Shown piece after piece: positions 33,686-42,280 of a stretch of DNA of 64,000 bases (position 1 is its first letter; every line of letters starts with the position of its first letter). The DNA is taken from contig NZ_PFXK01000001.1 in assembly GCF_002812955.1 (NCBI RefSeq), forward strand, positions 744,001-808,000, given 5' to 3'. Origin of the DNA: Vibrio sp. HA2012 (GTDB lineage: Bacteria; Pseudomonadota; Gammaproteobacteria; Enterobacterales; Vibrionaceae). A program made the translations under genes and the position numbers. The notes below the pieces were generated by a model. It did not search any database, was not told the origin of the DNA, and saw only the letters and a program-made list of their open reading frames with translations.

Positions 33686-36355
33686 TTACTTCTTCTCAGC
33701 AGGCTTCTGATCCGCTTTTTTCTTAATCACAGTTGTACCTTCGAAAGTTTCACCTTCAACGTACGCTTTACCGTGGTAAGAAGTCAGAAGAACTTCTTTC
33801 AGTTCAGAGATTAGAGGATAGCGAGGGTTCGCACCAGTACACTGGTCATCGAACGCATCCACAGAAATCTCATCAACCTGAGCCAGGAAGTCAGCTTCAG
33901 CTACGCCAGCTTCTTTGATTGACTTAGGAATATCCAGATTGTCTTTCAGTTCATCCAACCAACCCAACAGACGTTCGATCTTCTGAGCAGTACGGTCACC
34001 AGCCTGAGACAGACCCAAGTGGTCAGCGACTTCAGCGTAACGACGACGAGCTTGCGGACGGTCATACTGAGAGAATGCAGTTTGCTTAGTTGGGTTGTCG
34101 TTTGCGTTATAACGAACAACGTTAGCAATCAGCAGTGCGTTCGCCAGACCGTGAGGCAGGTGGAATGCGTTACCGATTTTGTGAGCCATTGAGTGACACA
34201 CACCCAGGAATGCGTTCGCAAATGCAACACCAGCAATAGTTGCTGCGTTGTGTACTTTCTCACGAGCGATTGGATCGTTAGCACCATTCGCATAGCTTGA
34301 AGGCAGATATTCTTTCAGCAGTTTCAGCGCTTGCAGAGCCTGACCGTCAGAGTATTCATTCGCCAGTACAGAAACGTAAGCTTCCAGAGCGTGAGTTACT
34401 GCATCGTAACCACCGAATGCTGTCAGAGACTTAGGCATGTTCATAACAAGGTTAGCATCGATGATAGCCATGTTAGGAGTCAGCTCGTAGTCAGCCAGTG
34501 GGTACTTAGCACCAGTTTTGTCGTCTGTAACAACTGCAAATGGAGTAACTTCAGAACCTGTACCAGAAGTTGTAGTGATACATACCAGCTCAGCTTTTGC
34601 ACCCATTTTAGGGAACTTATAGATACGCTTACGGATGTCCATAAAGCGCATAGCCAGTTCTTCAAATGCAGTTTCTGGGTGCTCGTACATTACCCACATG
34701 ATTTTCGCAGCATCCATTGGTGAACCACCACCAAGAGCCAGGATCACGTCAGGCTGGTAGCTACGCATCATTTCAGCGCCTTTCTCAACAACAGATAGAG
34801 TCGGATCTGCTTCTACGTCGAAGAAAGTCTGAACTTCCATACCTTGTGCTTTTAGCAGGCTAACGATTTCATCAGCATAACCGTTGTTAAATAAGAAACG
34901 GTCAGTTACAAGGAATGCGCGTTTTTTACCTTCCAGATCGCCAAGAGCGATTGGCAGGCTGCCACGACGGAAGTAGATTGATTTAGGTAGTTTATGCCAC
35001 AACATGTTTTCAGCTCGCTTAGCAACAGTTTTCTTGTTGATTAGGTGCTTAGGACCTACGTTCTCAGAAATAGAGTTACCACCCCAAGAACCACAACCAA
35101 GAGTCAGAGAAGGTGCAACGTTAAAGTTGTAAAGGTCACCGATACCACCGTGAGTAGTCGGGATGTTTACAAGAATACGTGCAGTCTTCAGCTTGTCACC
35201 GAAGTATTTGATACGGTCAGCGTTTACGTCCTGGTCAGTATACAGACCAGATGTGTGACCGATACCACCGATTTCAACCATGTCTACCGCTTGCTTAACA
35301 GCATCTTCGAAAGAAGAAGCACGGAACATACCCAAAACAGGAGACAGTTTTTCGTGAGCGAATTCGTCTTCACCTTTAACCTGTGTACCTTCACCGATAA
35401 GTACTTTAGTATCAGCCGGAACCTTCACACCCGCCATTTCAGCAATTGCAGTTGCAGGCTGACCAACGATAGCAGCGTTCAGAGCACCTTCTTTAAACAT
35501 AGTCTTACGAACTTTGTCTGCTTCAGATTTGCTCAGAACATAACCTTTGTGAGAAGCAAAACGTTCTTTAACTTCATCATAAACTGCATCGTGAACGATG
35601 ACAGCCTGCTCAGAAGCACATACCACACCATTATCGAAAGTCTTAGACATCAGTACAGAAGCAACTGCACGCTTAACATCTGCTGTTTCATCGATAACAA
35701 CAGGAACGTTACCCGCACCTACACCGATTGCTGGTTTACCTGAAGAGTACGCAGCTTTAACCATGCCTGGACCACCAGTTGCAAGGATAAGAGCAATATC
35801 ATCATGCTTCATCAGAGCATTAGACAACTCAACAGAAGGCTGGTCGATCCAACCAATGATGTCTTTTGGAGCACCCGCTGCGATAGCTGCATCAAGAACC
35901 AGCTTAGCTGCGTCATTAGTAGAGTTTTTCGCACGTGGGTGTGGAGAGAAGATGATACCGTTACGAGTCTTCAGAGAGATCAGAGATTTAAAGATCGCAG
36001 TAGAAGTCGGGTTAGTTGTAGGAACGATACCACAGATGATACCTACAGGTTCAGCGATGGTCATAGTACCAAGGCTGTCATTCTCTTCAAGAATGCCACA
36101 AGTTTTTTCATCTTTGTACTTGTTGTAGATGTACTCTGATGCAAAGTGGTTCTTGATTACTTTGTCTTCAACAATACCCATGCCGGATTCTGCTACCGCT
36201 TGTTGCGCCAGAGGAATACGAGCTTGGTTAGCTGCCAGAGATGCTGCACGGAAAATTTTATCTACTTGCTCCTGAGAGTAAGTAGAAAATTCTGCTTGTG
36301 CCGCTTTAACGCGAGCAACCAGAGCATCAAGTTCAGCCAAATTTGTTACAGGCAT
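33686..36355 (-). CDS. adhE: Bifunctional acetaldehyde-CoA / alcohol dehydrogenase AdhE
   Basis: This fermentative enzyme reduces acetyl-CoA to acetaldehyde and then to ethanol, and forms spirosomes. The 889-residue protein has an N-terminal aldehyde dehydrogenase domain (about residues 1-440) with the catalytic Cys in NGVVCASEQAVIV (about residue 245) and a C-terminal iron-dependent alcohol dehydrogenase domain (about residues 450-870) with GGGSPMDAAKIMW and the metal-binding region GVCHSMAHKIGNAFHLPHGLANALL. Codon use is strongly biased, like gapA, which points to high expression. A long 677-base upstream region contains an FNR-like site. The C-terminus has an extra Lys-rich tail. Confidence 0.98.
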   Translation of the reverse strand: MPVTNLAELDALVARVKAAQAEFSTYSQEQVDKIFRAASLAANQARIPLAQQAVAESGMGIVEDKVIKNHFASEYIYNKYKDEKTCGILEENDSLGTMTIAEPVGIICGIVPTTNPTSTAIFKSLISLKTRNGIIFSPHPRAKNSTNDAAKLVLDAAIAAGAPKDIIGWIDQPSVELSNALMKHDDIALILATGGPGMVKAAYSSGKPAIGVGAGNVPVVIDETADVKRAVASVLMSKTFDNGVVCASEQAVIVHDAVYDEVKERFASHKGYVLSKSEADKVRKTMFKEGALNAAIVGQPATAIAEMAGVKVPADTKVLIGEGTQVKGEDEFAHEKLSPVLGMFRASSFEDAVKQAVDMVEIGGIGHTSGLYTDQDVNADRIKYFGDKLKTARILVNIPTTHGGIGDLYNFNVAPSLTLGCGSWGGNSISENVGPKHLINKKTVAKRAENMLWHKLPKSIYFRRGSLPIALGDLEGKKRAFLVTDRFLFNNGYADEIVSLLKAQGMEVQTFFDVEADPTLSVVEKGAEMMRSYQPDVILALGGGSPMDAAKIMWVMYEHPETAFEELAMRFMDIRKRIYKFPKMGAKAELVCITTTSGTGSEVTPFAVVTDDKTGAKYPLADYELTPNMAIIDANLVMNMPKSLTAFGGYDAVTHALEAYVSVLANEYSDGQALQALKLLKEYLPSSYANGANDPIAREKVHNAATIAGVAFANAFLGVCHSMAHKIGNAFHLPHGLANALLIANVVRYNANDNPTKQTAFSQYDRPQARRRYAEVADHLGLSQAGDRTAQKIERLLGWLDELKDNLDIPKSIKEAGVAEADFLAQVDEISVDAFDDQCTGANPRYPLISELKEVLLTSYHGKAYVEGETFEGTTVIKKKADQKPAEKK

Positions 36356-36578
36356 AATGAATCTCCAATAAATATAAAAACATTAAAAATATAAAAACTT
36401 CCAAGTAAGCCTGCTAAGCCGTAACCATGAGCCAATGATTACATTCAGCCTACATTTTGTTCACATCAATCAACAATCCTGACACGTTGAACCGTTCTGT
36501 AACGGGATATGAAAAAACACTACATTCTTAGTAAAAAGCTTTCAGCCGGGAGTATAGTATTTCAGGACTCATAAAGAA

Positions 36579-36592
36579 TTGACTCAGATCAG
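36579..36592. promoter_or_regulatory. FNR-like site upstream of adhE
   Basis: TTGACTCAGATCAG matches 8 of the 10 fixed bases of TTGAT-N4-ATCAA. It lies about 224 bases upstream of the adhE start. Anaerobic control of adhE is plausible but the match is imperfect. Confidence 0.4.
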
Positions 36593-36987
36593 TTATAAAA
36601 AATTAATCTGGCAGAACTTATGTCTAGCCCTTACTGCTTATCCTAACTCCTTCGGACGCCAATCTAACATATTATTTTGAACCAGGAAATAAATATGAAT
36701 CCGTTCGCTCAAAAAAGAATCTGCTCAGGTTTACAACAGACAACACACAAACAATCATGTAATGAAATTACATAATTTACAGAAAAATGTAGTATTGAAA
36801 CACTTTTTTTTCGTGCCACTTGCAGTGAGTAGTATAGACAACATCAACACGCTAACAACAGGTATCCGGATTTTTTGTTAAATTTTTTAGCTACACTATT
36901 TAGAACAGCGTAAAAAGCTGGTAGTCCCAGACGCAGAGACAAAAAACAGAAGCCGACAGCATAGAACACGTCTGTCAGAAGAAAAGG

Positions 36988-37016
36988 GTTATTCCCGCAC
37001 GAATAGCGGGAATAAC
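36988..37016 (-). terminator. Terminator of asd
   Basis: GTTATTCCCGC (36988-36998) and GCGGGAATAAC (37006-37016) form a perfect 11-bp stem with a 7-base loop. On the minus strand it is followed by CCTTTTCTT. It lies 17 bases after the asd stop. Confidence 0.85.
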
Positions 37017-37032
37017 GATATGAACAATAAAC

Positions 37033-38148
37033 TTATTTTTCATTCAGGAGAATACGCAGCGTACGACGCAGAGGCTCAGCGGCTCCCCACAAAAGCTGGT
37101 CACCAACAGTGAAAGCATTCAGGAAATCATCCCCCATGGCTAGCTTACGCAGCCGACCAACAGGAACAGAAAGCGTACCGGTTACTTTTGCCGGGCTCAG
37201 TTCCTGAGCTGTGATATCACGTTCATTCGGAATAACCTTAACCCAGTCGTTATGCGATGCAATGATATCTTCAATCTCATCCATTGGTACATTCTGCTTA
37301 AGTTTAATAGTCAGAGCCTGAGAGTGACAACGCATTGCACCGATACGCACACAAGTACCATCAATGGCTATCGGATTATCCTGACGACCCAGAATTTTGT
37401 TGGTTTCAGCAATAGCCTTCCATTCTTCTTTGCTCTGACCATTCTCACGTTTCACATCAATCCATGGAATCAAAGAACCTGCCAGAGGAGCTCCAAACTG
37501 CTCCGTAGGGAAAGAAGAAGAACGAATGGTTTCAGCAACTTTTCTGTCAATATCAAGAATGGAGCTGGACGGATCCGCCAGTTCGGTGCTGACAGAGTCA
37601 TTGATAGCACCCATCTGAGAAATAAGCTCTCGCATATTCTTAGCACCTGCACCAGAGGCTGCCTGATACGTCATTGCACTCATCCATTCAACCAGTCCTT
37701 TTTCATAAAGACCGCCAAGCCCCATGAGCATAAGACTGACTGTGCAGTTACCGCCAACGTATGTCTTGATACCGGAGTGGATGCCCTGTTGGATCTGAGT
37801 AAGGTTAACCGGATCCAGAGTAATGATTGCATCCTTCTCCATACGCAGAGTCGATGCCGCATCGATCCAGTAGCCTTTCCAGCCAGCCTGACGCAGAGCT
37901 GGGTAAACTTTCTCGGTATACCCCCCCCCCTGGCAGGTGATCACAGCGTCAAGCTTCTTCAGGCTTTCAATATCAAATGCATCTTGCAGAAGGCCAGCAT
38001 CTTTGCCAAGGCTAGGCGCAGGAATACCGATCTGAGATGTGCTGTAAAAAACAGGCTCAATATGATCGAAATCTCTCTCTTCCACCATACGCTGCATCAG
38101 TACAGAACCCACCATACCACGCCAACCGACTAAACCCACTCTCATCAT
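37033..38148 (-). CDS. asd: Aspartate-semialdehyde dehydrogenase
   Basis: This enzyme makes aspartate semialdehyde, the branch point for lysine, diaminopimelate, threonine and methionine. The 371-residue protein is colinear with E. coli Asd: [17 protein letters not shown] at the NADP-binding start, the catalytic Cys in [10 protein letters not shown] (about residue 135), and [11 protein letters not shown] near residue 275. ATG 38148 follows GGAG by eight bases; a GTG at 38157 would overlap that site. A run of ten G residues on the coding strand (37921-37930) encodes the end of CQGGGYT; E. coli has CQGGDYT. The frame is intact at this run length. Confidence 0.97.
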   Translation of the reverse strand: MMRVGLVGWRGMVGSVLMQRMVEERDFDHIEPVFYSTSQIGIPAPSLGKDAGLLQDAFDIESLKKLDAVITCQGGGYTEKVYPALRQAGWKGYWIDAASTLRMEKDAIITLDPVNLTQIQQGIHSGIKTYVGGNCTVSLMLMGLGGLYEKGLVEWMSAMTYQAASGAGAKNMRELISQMGAINDSVSTELADPSSSILDIDRKVAETIRSSSFPTEQFGAPLAGSLIPWIDVKRENGQSKEEWKAIAETNKILGRQDNPIAIDGTCVRIGAMRCHSQALTIKLKQNVPMDEIEDIIASHNDWVKVIPNERDITAQELSPAKVTGTLSVPVGRLRKLAMGDDFLNAFTVGDQLLWGAAEPLRRTLRILLNEK

Positions 38149-38326
38149 TTGATACACTCCGTGTTGAAATTAGAATTAAACTCACTCATCTTGAATGATT
38201 TCTCCACCGAAAAACAAGCATTTTTTGCATTATTATGCAAAAAAGTATTTAACCGCTTGTTTTCGCCGGTTTCAGCAAATAGATCATTGCCATCTAATGC
38301 CTGCCAGCCCTTATTATCCCTATATT

Positions 38327-39331
38327 TCAGTCGTTATGTCGCGTAAGCTGATCACGAAGATTAGGCGGAGTCCCCTTGATAGTTAGAGTGTCTGTCTCAG
38401 GATCATAAAATATCCGCTCACCCAACAGCATGCTGTCAAAATTAATACTTACACCGCCACCGGCTCCCACATACTTAGTCAACTTTCTCACCGTAGTACG
38501 ATCCGCCGGAAAACTCTCTTCCAGCTCGTATCCCTGAGCCTGAGTATATTCAAAGAAACTGGCTCCGGTTTCACTGGCCGGTAATTCGGCTGAAAGCTCA
38601 CGAATTTCAACTTCTTCATTTGATTTCAGTTGCTCATTACAGTACTCAAATACCTGCTTACGGTATTGGTTAGTCTCTTCTTTATCCAGTTTGGCATCAT
38701 GACAAAAATCGTCCACCGCCTGTACCAGCACCAGATTCTGTTGTTTGGTATCCAGCCCGATTTCAGCCTGCAGAAAATCGAGGAAAAAATCCGCAACTTT
38801 TCGCCCTACCCGGCCTTTTATGTAAGTAAGATAGCGGTTAGATTCCACATCCGTCTCATAAGAAGAGAGATCGATTCTCGCTGCGATATCCATCTTGCTG
38901 ATATCTAAATAGTCCGTTGCACTGATATCCAGACCTTCTGTAACTTTCAGGCTCTGATTCGACGGTAACAGAGCGATAAATAGATAATTAGTTGCCAGTG
39001 ACTGATAGTCAGCAAGAACAAGTATACCTTCATCAGCAAACGGATACTTTGCCAGTTCATTTTTCAGTCTTTCAGCACAGTTTTGGGAGAAATCATAAAA
39101 ATTCACCTCTCCTTTGCGAAGATCCTGCAACCAGTTCTGAAAATCACTGTCAGACTGAAAGGAGCCAAAACCTTTACCAGCTTTGGCATTAAAGACCCGA
39201 TGTAGCTCAGCCACCAGATTTTCCGTAGAAACATTATGTGAAAGGGCTTCGGAACGGTAATTTACAACCAGTTCATCCTGATCGTTTTTGATTAATTGAT
39301 GTAAAATGACATTAGAAAGAATCAGACTCAT
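38327..39331 (-). CDS. yejK: Nucleoid-associated protein YejK (NdpA)
   Basis: This 334-residue cytoplasmic protein belongs to the NdpA/YejK family, found on the nucleoid and reported to interact with topoisomerases. Family features visible are the start MSLILSNVILHQLIKNDQDEL, the block KVTEGLDISATDYLDISKMDIAARIDL (about residues 128-154) and the ending TIKGTPPNLRDQL. The length matches E. coli YejK (335). It is divergent from yejLM with an 84-base gap, the classical arrangement. Confidence 0.96.
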   Translation of the reverse strand: MSLILSNVILHQLIKNDQDELVVNYRSEALSHNVSTENLVAELHRVFNAKAGKGFGSFQSDSDFQNWLQDLRKGEVNFYDFSQNCAERLKNELAKYPFADEGILVLADYQSLATNYLFIALLPSNQSLKVTEGLDISATDYLDISKMDIAARIDLSSYETDVESNRYLTYIKGRVGRKVADFFLDFLQAEIGLDTKQQNLVLVQAVDDFCHDAKLDKEETNQYRKQVFEYCNEQLKSNEEVEIRELSAELPASETGASFFEYTQAQGYELEESFPADRTTVRKLTKYVGAGGGVSINFDSMLLGERIFYDPETDTLTIKGTPPNLRDQLTRHND

Positions 39332-39415
39332 AGCGAATAAATTATTGTTCAGGTTTCAGTTATGAAGCATTGTAGGTTATCATAAGCCGCTTTCACTATC
39401 ATTATCAGAGTTTTT

Positions 39416-39643
39416 ATGCCAGTTACATCAAAATACAGCGACGAACAGATTGAACTTATCCTTGCAGAAATTTCTGCCGTGCTGGATAAGCACAATGCCA
39501 ACGCAGAACTTTCACTGATGATTGCCGGAAATATCGCAACCAATATTATTAACGGAAACGTACCTGCATCGCAGCGGAAGAGCATCGCTGAAAAATTTGC
39601 TCATGCATTACAGTCTTCGATTGAAGACAGTAAGACTCATTAG
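39416..39643 (+). CDS. yejL: UPF0352 protein YejL
   Basis: This 75-residue protein matches the UPF0352/YejL family: it begins [19 protein letters not shown] and contains [18 protein letters not shown], with a C-terminal helix [16 protein letters not shown]. The function is unknown. It lies 18 bases before yejM and is presumably cotranscribed with it. The ribosome site is poor. Confidence 0.95.
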   Translation: MPVTSKYSDEQIELILAEISAVLDKHNANAELSLMIAGNIATNIINGNVPASQRKSIAEKFAHALQSSIEDSKTH

Positions 39644-39661
39644 TCGGACAAGATAGAACAG

Positions 39662-41461
39662 ATGGTAGACAGCGGAAACACATATGGTGAGCGCGTTTCG
39701 CGTTTAGTTGGTTGGGGGCACTGGTTTGCTTTTTTCAACATTATCGCCACCATGCTTATCGGCACAAGGTATATTTCTCAATCTCCCTGGCCAGAAACGC
39801 TTTTAGGACAGACTTATCTGGTCTTATCCTGGGTAGGACATTTCGGTTTTTTGGTTTTTGCTCTGTATATTCTTGTCCTGTTTCCGCTGACATTCGTTCT
39901 CCCCTTTAAGCAACTGTTTCGGATCATTGCGGCCTGTTTTGCAACGATAGGCCTTACTGCTCTTTTACTTGATACTCAGGCCTATCCTCAGGTTTATCAG
40001 CATTTAAATCCAGTAACCTGGGAGCTATTACTTAATCGGGAGCAAAGTAAAATAGCAACTGACCTGCAACAGCTGTTTATTGTGATTCCGATTATTTTCC
40101 TGCTGGAACTGGGTCTGTCCGGATGGATCTGGCGTAAGCAAAGAAGACTATCTCACAAACATATCGGCCGTCCAATTACTGCCGTATTTTTCCTTTGTTT
40201 TATCAGTAGCCATTTGATCTATATCTGGTCTGATGCCTATTTTTACCGCCCGGTTACCAGCCAGAAAGCAAACTTTCCTTTGTCATATCCGATGACGGCA
40301 AAAACATTTATGGAAAAACATGGTTTACTGGATCGGGAAGAATATCTGAAACGCAGAAAACAGAATGAAAATGCCACCGATTTGGTGAATTATCCGCTGG
40401 AACAGCTGCAATTCGGCAGTCGCAGTAAAAAATACAATGTTCTTATGCTATTGGTTGACAATCTGCGCTCTGATATGCTGAAGGATAGTATCATGCCGGC
40501 CACTACAGCGTTTGCCAGAAACAACCAGAACTATACCAATCACTTTAGCGCAAGTAATGACAGTTATGGTGTATTCGGCCTTTTTTACGGCATTCCCAAC
40601 AGCTATGCCGATAGCATCAAAGCTCAGGGGACATCCCCGTTGTTACTTACCATGCTGGAAGAAGAAGGTTATAAATTCGGACTCTTTAGTGGGGATAATT
40701 TTAAAGACCCTATCTATTATGAGACCATTTTCAATACCTCCGAAGTCGCGCAGGAAGATTCCATCAATACCAGTGATTCAAAAGCGATTGAAGACTGGAC
40801 AAGCTGGCTTGACAATACATCCAGCTCTCCGTGGTTCAGTTTTATTCAGCTTTCTACGATGGATGAATTTGAAAGTTTCAGTAAAAACAAAACAACTCGC
40901 ACAGCGAAAAACAGCCTGATATCGGCCTATACTGAGGCAGCAGGCGTATCGGATCAGTATATCAGCTCGGTTTTGAGCCTCCTGAAAGACAAAGGGCTCA
41001 TGGATAATACAGTCGTTATCATTACTTCAAATCATGGTACAGAATTCAATGAGACTGAGAACGGAAACTGGGGTTCAAATACCAATTACAGCCGTTATCA
41101 GCTACAAGTACCATTCGTTATGCACTGGCCAGAGAAAAATGCTCAGGAATACACTCAGGAATCCAGCCATTTTGACCTTTCAGCAACCCTACTGCCAGAT
41201 CTGCTAGGGGTAGTATCCGAACCTTATGAATACAGCAGTGGTATCAACCTGTTTGCTTTGCATAAACGTCCGTGGATATTAGCCGGTGATGCCAGGGAAA
41301 TGGCACTGATTACGGATCAAAGTACAACCGTGGTTGATAAGTTTGGTAACTACAAAGAATATGATACCCACTACCAGCGGAAAAAATACGCAAGCCCCAA
41401 ATTATCTGTATTAATGCAAGGACTTGCTGAACTTAAACGTTTCTATAATCGGGAACATTAA
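39662..41461 (+). CDS. yejM: Inner-membrane LPS-regulating protein YejM (PbgA/LapC)
   Basis: This 599-residue protein senses periplasmic LPS and, in E. coli, tunes LpxC stability through LapB and FtsH. It has five N-terminal membrane segments (about residues 15-190, DUF3413 region) and a large periplasmic sulfatase-like domain. The latter shows YNVLMLLVDNLRSDML (about residue 260) and NHFSASNDSYGVFGLFYGIP, while the catalytic formylglycine Cys or Ser of true sulfatases is not obvious, as expected for a non-enzymatic member. It is followed by two tRNA genes. Confidence 0.94.
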   Translation: MVDSGNTYGERVSRLVGWGHWFAFFNIIATMLIGTRYISQSPWPETLLGQTYLVLSWVGHFGFLVFALYILVLFPLTFVLPFKQLFRIIAACFATIGLTALLLDTQAYPQVYQHLNPVTWELLLNREQSKIATDLQQLFIVIPIIFLLELGLSGWIWRKQRRLSHKHIGRPITAVFFLCFISSHLIYIWSDAYFYRPVTSQKANFPLSYPMTAKTFMEKHGLLDREEYLKRRKQNENATDLVNYPLEQLQFGSRSKKYNVLMLLVDNLRSDMLKDSIMPATTAFARNNQNYTNHFSASNDSYGVFGLFYGIPNSYADSIKAQGTSPLLLTMLEEEGYKFGLFSGDNFKDPIYYETIFNTSEVAQEDSINTSDSKAIEDWTSWLDNTSSSPWFSFIQLSTMDEFESFSKNKTTRTAKNSLISAYTEAAGVSDQYISSVLSLLKDKGLMDNTVVIITSNHGTEFNETENGNWGSNTNYSRYQLQVPFVMHWPEKNAQEYTQESSHFDLSATLLPDLLGVVSEPYEYSSGINLFALHKRPWILAGDAREMALITDQSTTVVDKFGNYKEYDTHYQRKKYASPKLSVLMQGLAELKRFYNREH

Positions 41462-41480
41462 GTTATAATAGAACCACTTA

Positions 41481-41557
41481 CGGTCTGTAGCGCAGTTTGG
41501 TAGCGCACTGCTCTGGGGGAGCAGTGGTCGCTGGTTCGAATCCAGTCAGACCGACCA
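41481..41557 (+). tRNA. tRNA-Pro (anticodon GGG)
   Basis: The 77 bases fold as a cloverleaf: acceptor CGGTCTG / CAGACCG, D arm GCGC-N9-GCGC, anticodon stem CTGCT / AGCAG with loop CTGGGGG, T arm GCTGG TTCGAAT CCAGT, and encoded CCA end. The anticodon GGG reads CCC and CCU. Confidence 0.97.
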
Positions 41558-41665
41558 TTATTCAGATATAGATGTGTTTTTGCACCTAAATGCACATTTA
41601 TTCATCAAACAGTTACTTCAGGGCTTTACAAGGCGATCATTGCCTTATATCATCCCTGCAATTAT

Positions 41666-41756
41666 GGAGAGATGGCTGAGTGGTTGAAAGCACCGGTCTT
41701 GAAAACCGGCGTACGTTAATAGCGTACCTAGGGTTCAAATCCCTATCTCTCCGCCA
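41666..41756 (+). tRNA. tRNA-Ser (anticodon TGA)
   Basis: The 91 bases fold as a class II tRNA: acceptor GGAGAGA / TCTCTCC, anticodon stem CCGGT / ACCGG with loop CTTGAAA, a long variable arm (GTACG...CGTAC), T arm with GGTTCAAATCC, and encoded CCA. The anticodon TGA reads UCN serine codons. Confidence 0.97.
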
Positions 41757-41760
41757 CTTT

Positions 41761-41794
41761 CAAGTAAACCCCTGATTCGTCAGGGGTTTACTTG
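41761..41794 (+). terminator. Long perfect hairpin after tRNA-Ser
   Basis: A perfect 15-bp stem (41761-41775 with 41780-41794) is closed by a TTCG tetraloop. It starts five bases after the tRNA-Ser CCA end. The loop-proximal part is GC-rich and TTT lies inside the right arm; the arm is followed by TTTATATG. It probably terminates or protects the tRNA transcript. Confidence 0.8.
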
Positions 41795-42019
41795 TTTATA
41801 TGACTAAGAAACTTCAAAATGAGGTACATCACTGTTCTACATAGGGCGGAAATAATAATAGTCACGGGCGTTTCCCTGTCCGGAATCCTGAACCGAAAAA
41901 ATTCAGATTAAATATTAAGTCACTCACACTTCCATTGACCATTTTCTGTGTGCGTCAATAAAGCTTCTGCTAACTGCTATTATTTAATTCGATTTGCTGT
42001 CTTTTATAAGGGTTCCTAT

Positions 42020-42130
42020 ATGATTCAAGTCGCCCCATCTCCCGTAGAGCAGACTTTTTCTTTAGATGAATTAATCGTCAGTAAAACAGATTTGAAAGGC
42101 TATTATCGCCCACCGACCTTACCCCAATAA
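42020..42130 (+). pseudogene. Short ORF resembling the start of a PAS-domain protein
   Basis: The 36-residue frame from ATG 42020 contains FSLDELIVSKTDLKG, which resembles the first strand of the PAS domain in Aer-like receptors and single-PAS proteins (typically followed by ITYAN). Here it ends after YYRPPTLPQ at a stop. AAGGG precedes the ATG. I interpret it as the stump of a degraded PAS gene next to the tRNAs; it could also be a short expressed peptide. No continuing PAS sequence is evident in the 150 bases downstream. Confidence 0.5.
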
Positions 42131-42280
42131 GACCTGACATATATTTATATACCTCATAATCATCCGACAACTATGTCCGACCAACTCATTTAGTGCATTT
42201 AACATTTCATAATAACAACTTTGTGTTTTATTATATTAGGTTCTGTTACTGTCCGCGGAATGAGTGCATAGGAATCAAGC

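Larger units (their letters stand above)
36356..37032. other. 677-base region upstream of adhE
   Basis: No credible gene is seen. The stretch holds an FNR-like site (36579-36592), AT-rich sequence around 36600-36800 with candidate promoter boxes, and at its far end the asd terminator (36988-37016). The distance suggests a long adhE leader or several promoters, as known for E. coli adhE. Confidence 0.6.

Noticed and set aside
35045..35743. 232-codon plus-strand open frame inside adhE
   Set aside because: It lies antisense to adhE, whose codon bias gives long open antisense frames. It has no ribosome site and a Thr-, Ser- and Arg-rich translation unlike a real protein.
37252..38133. 293-codon plus-strand open frame over asd
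   Set aside because: It is antisense to asd, which is clearly the real gene by full-length similarity. The antisense frame has a Cys- and His-rich random composition.
41481..42280. Integration site or genomic island at the tRNA pair
   Set aside because: No integrase and no direct repeat of a tRNA 3' end was found; the neighbouring genes are on both sides typical chromosomal genes apart from the PAS stump.
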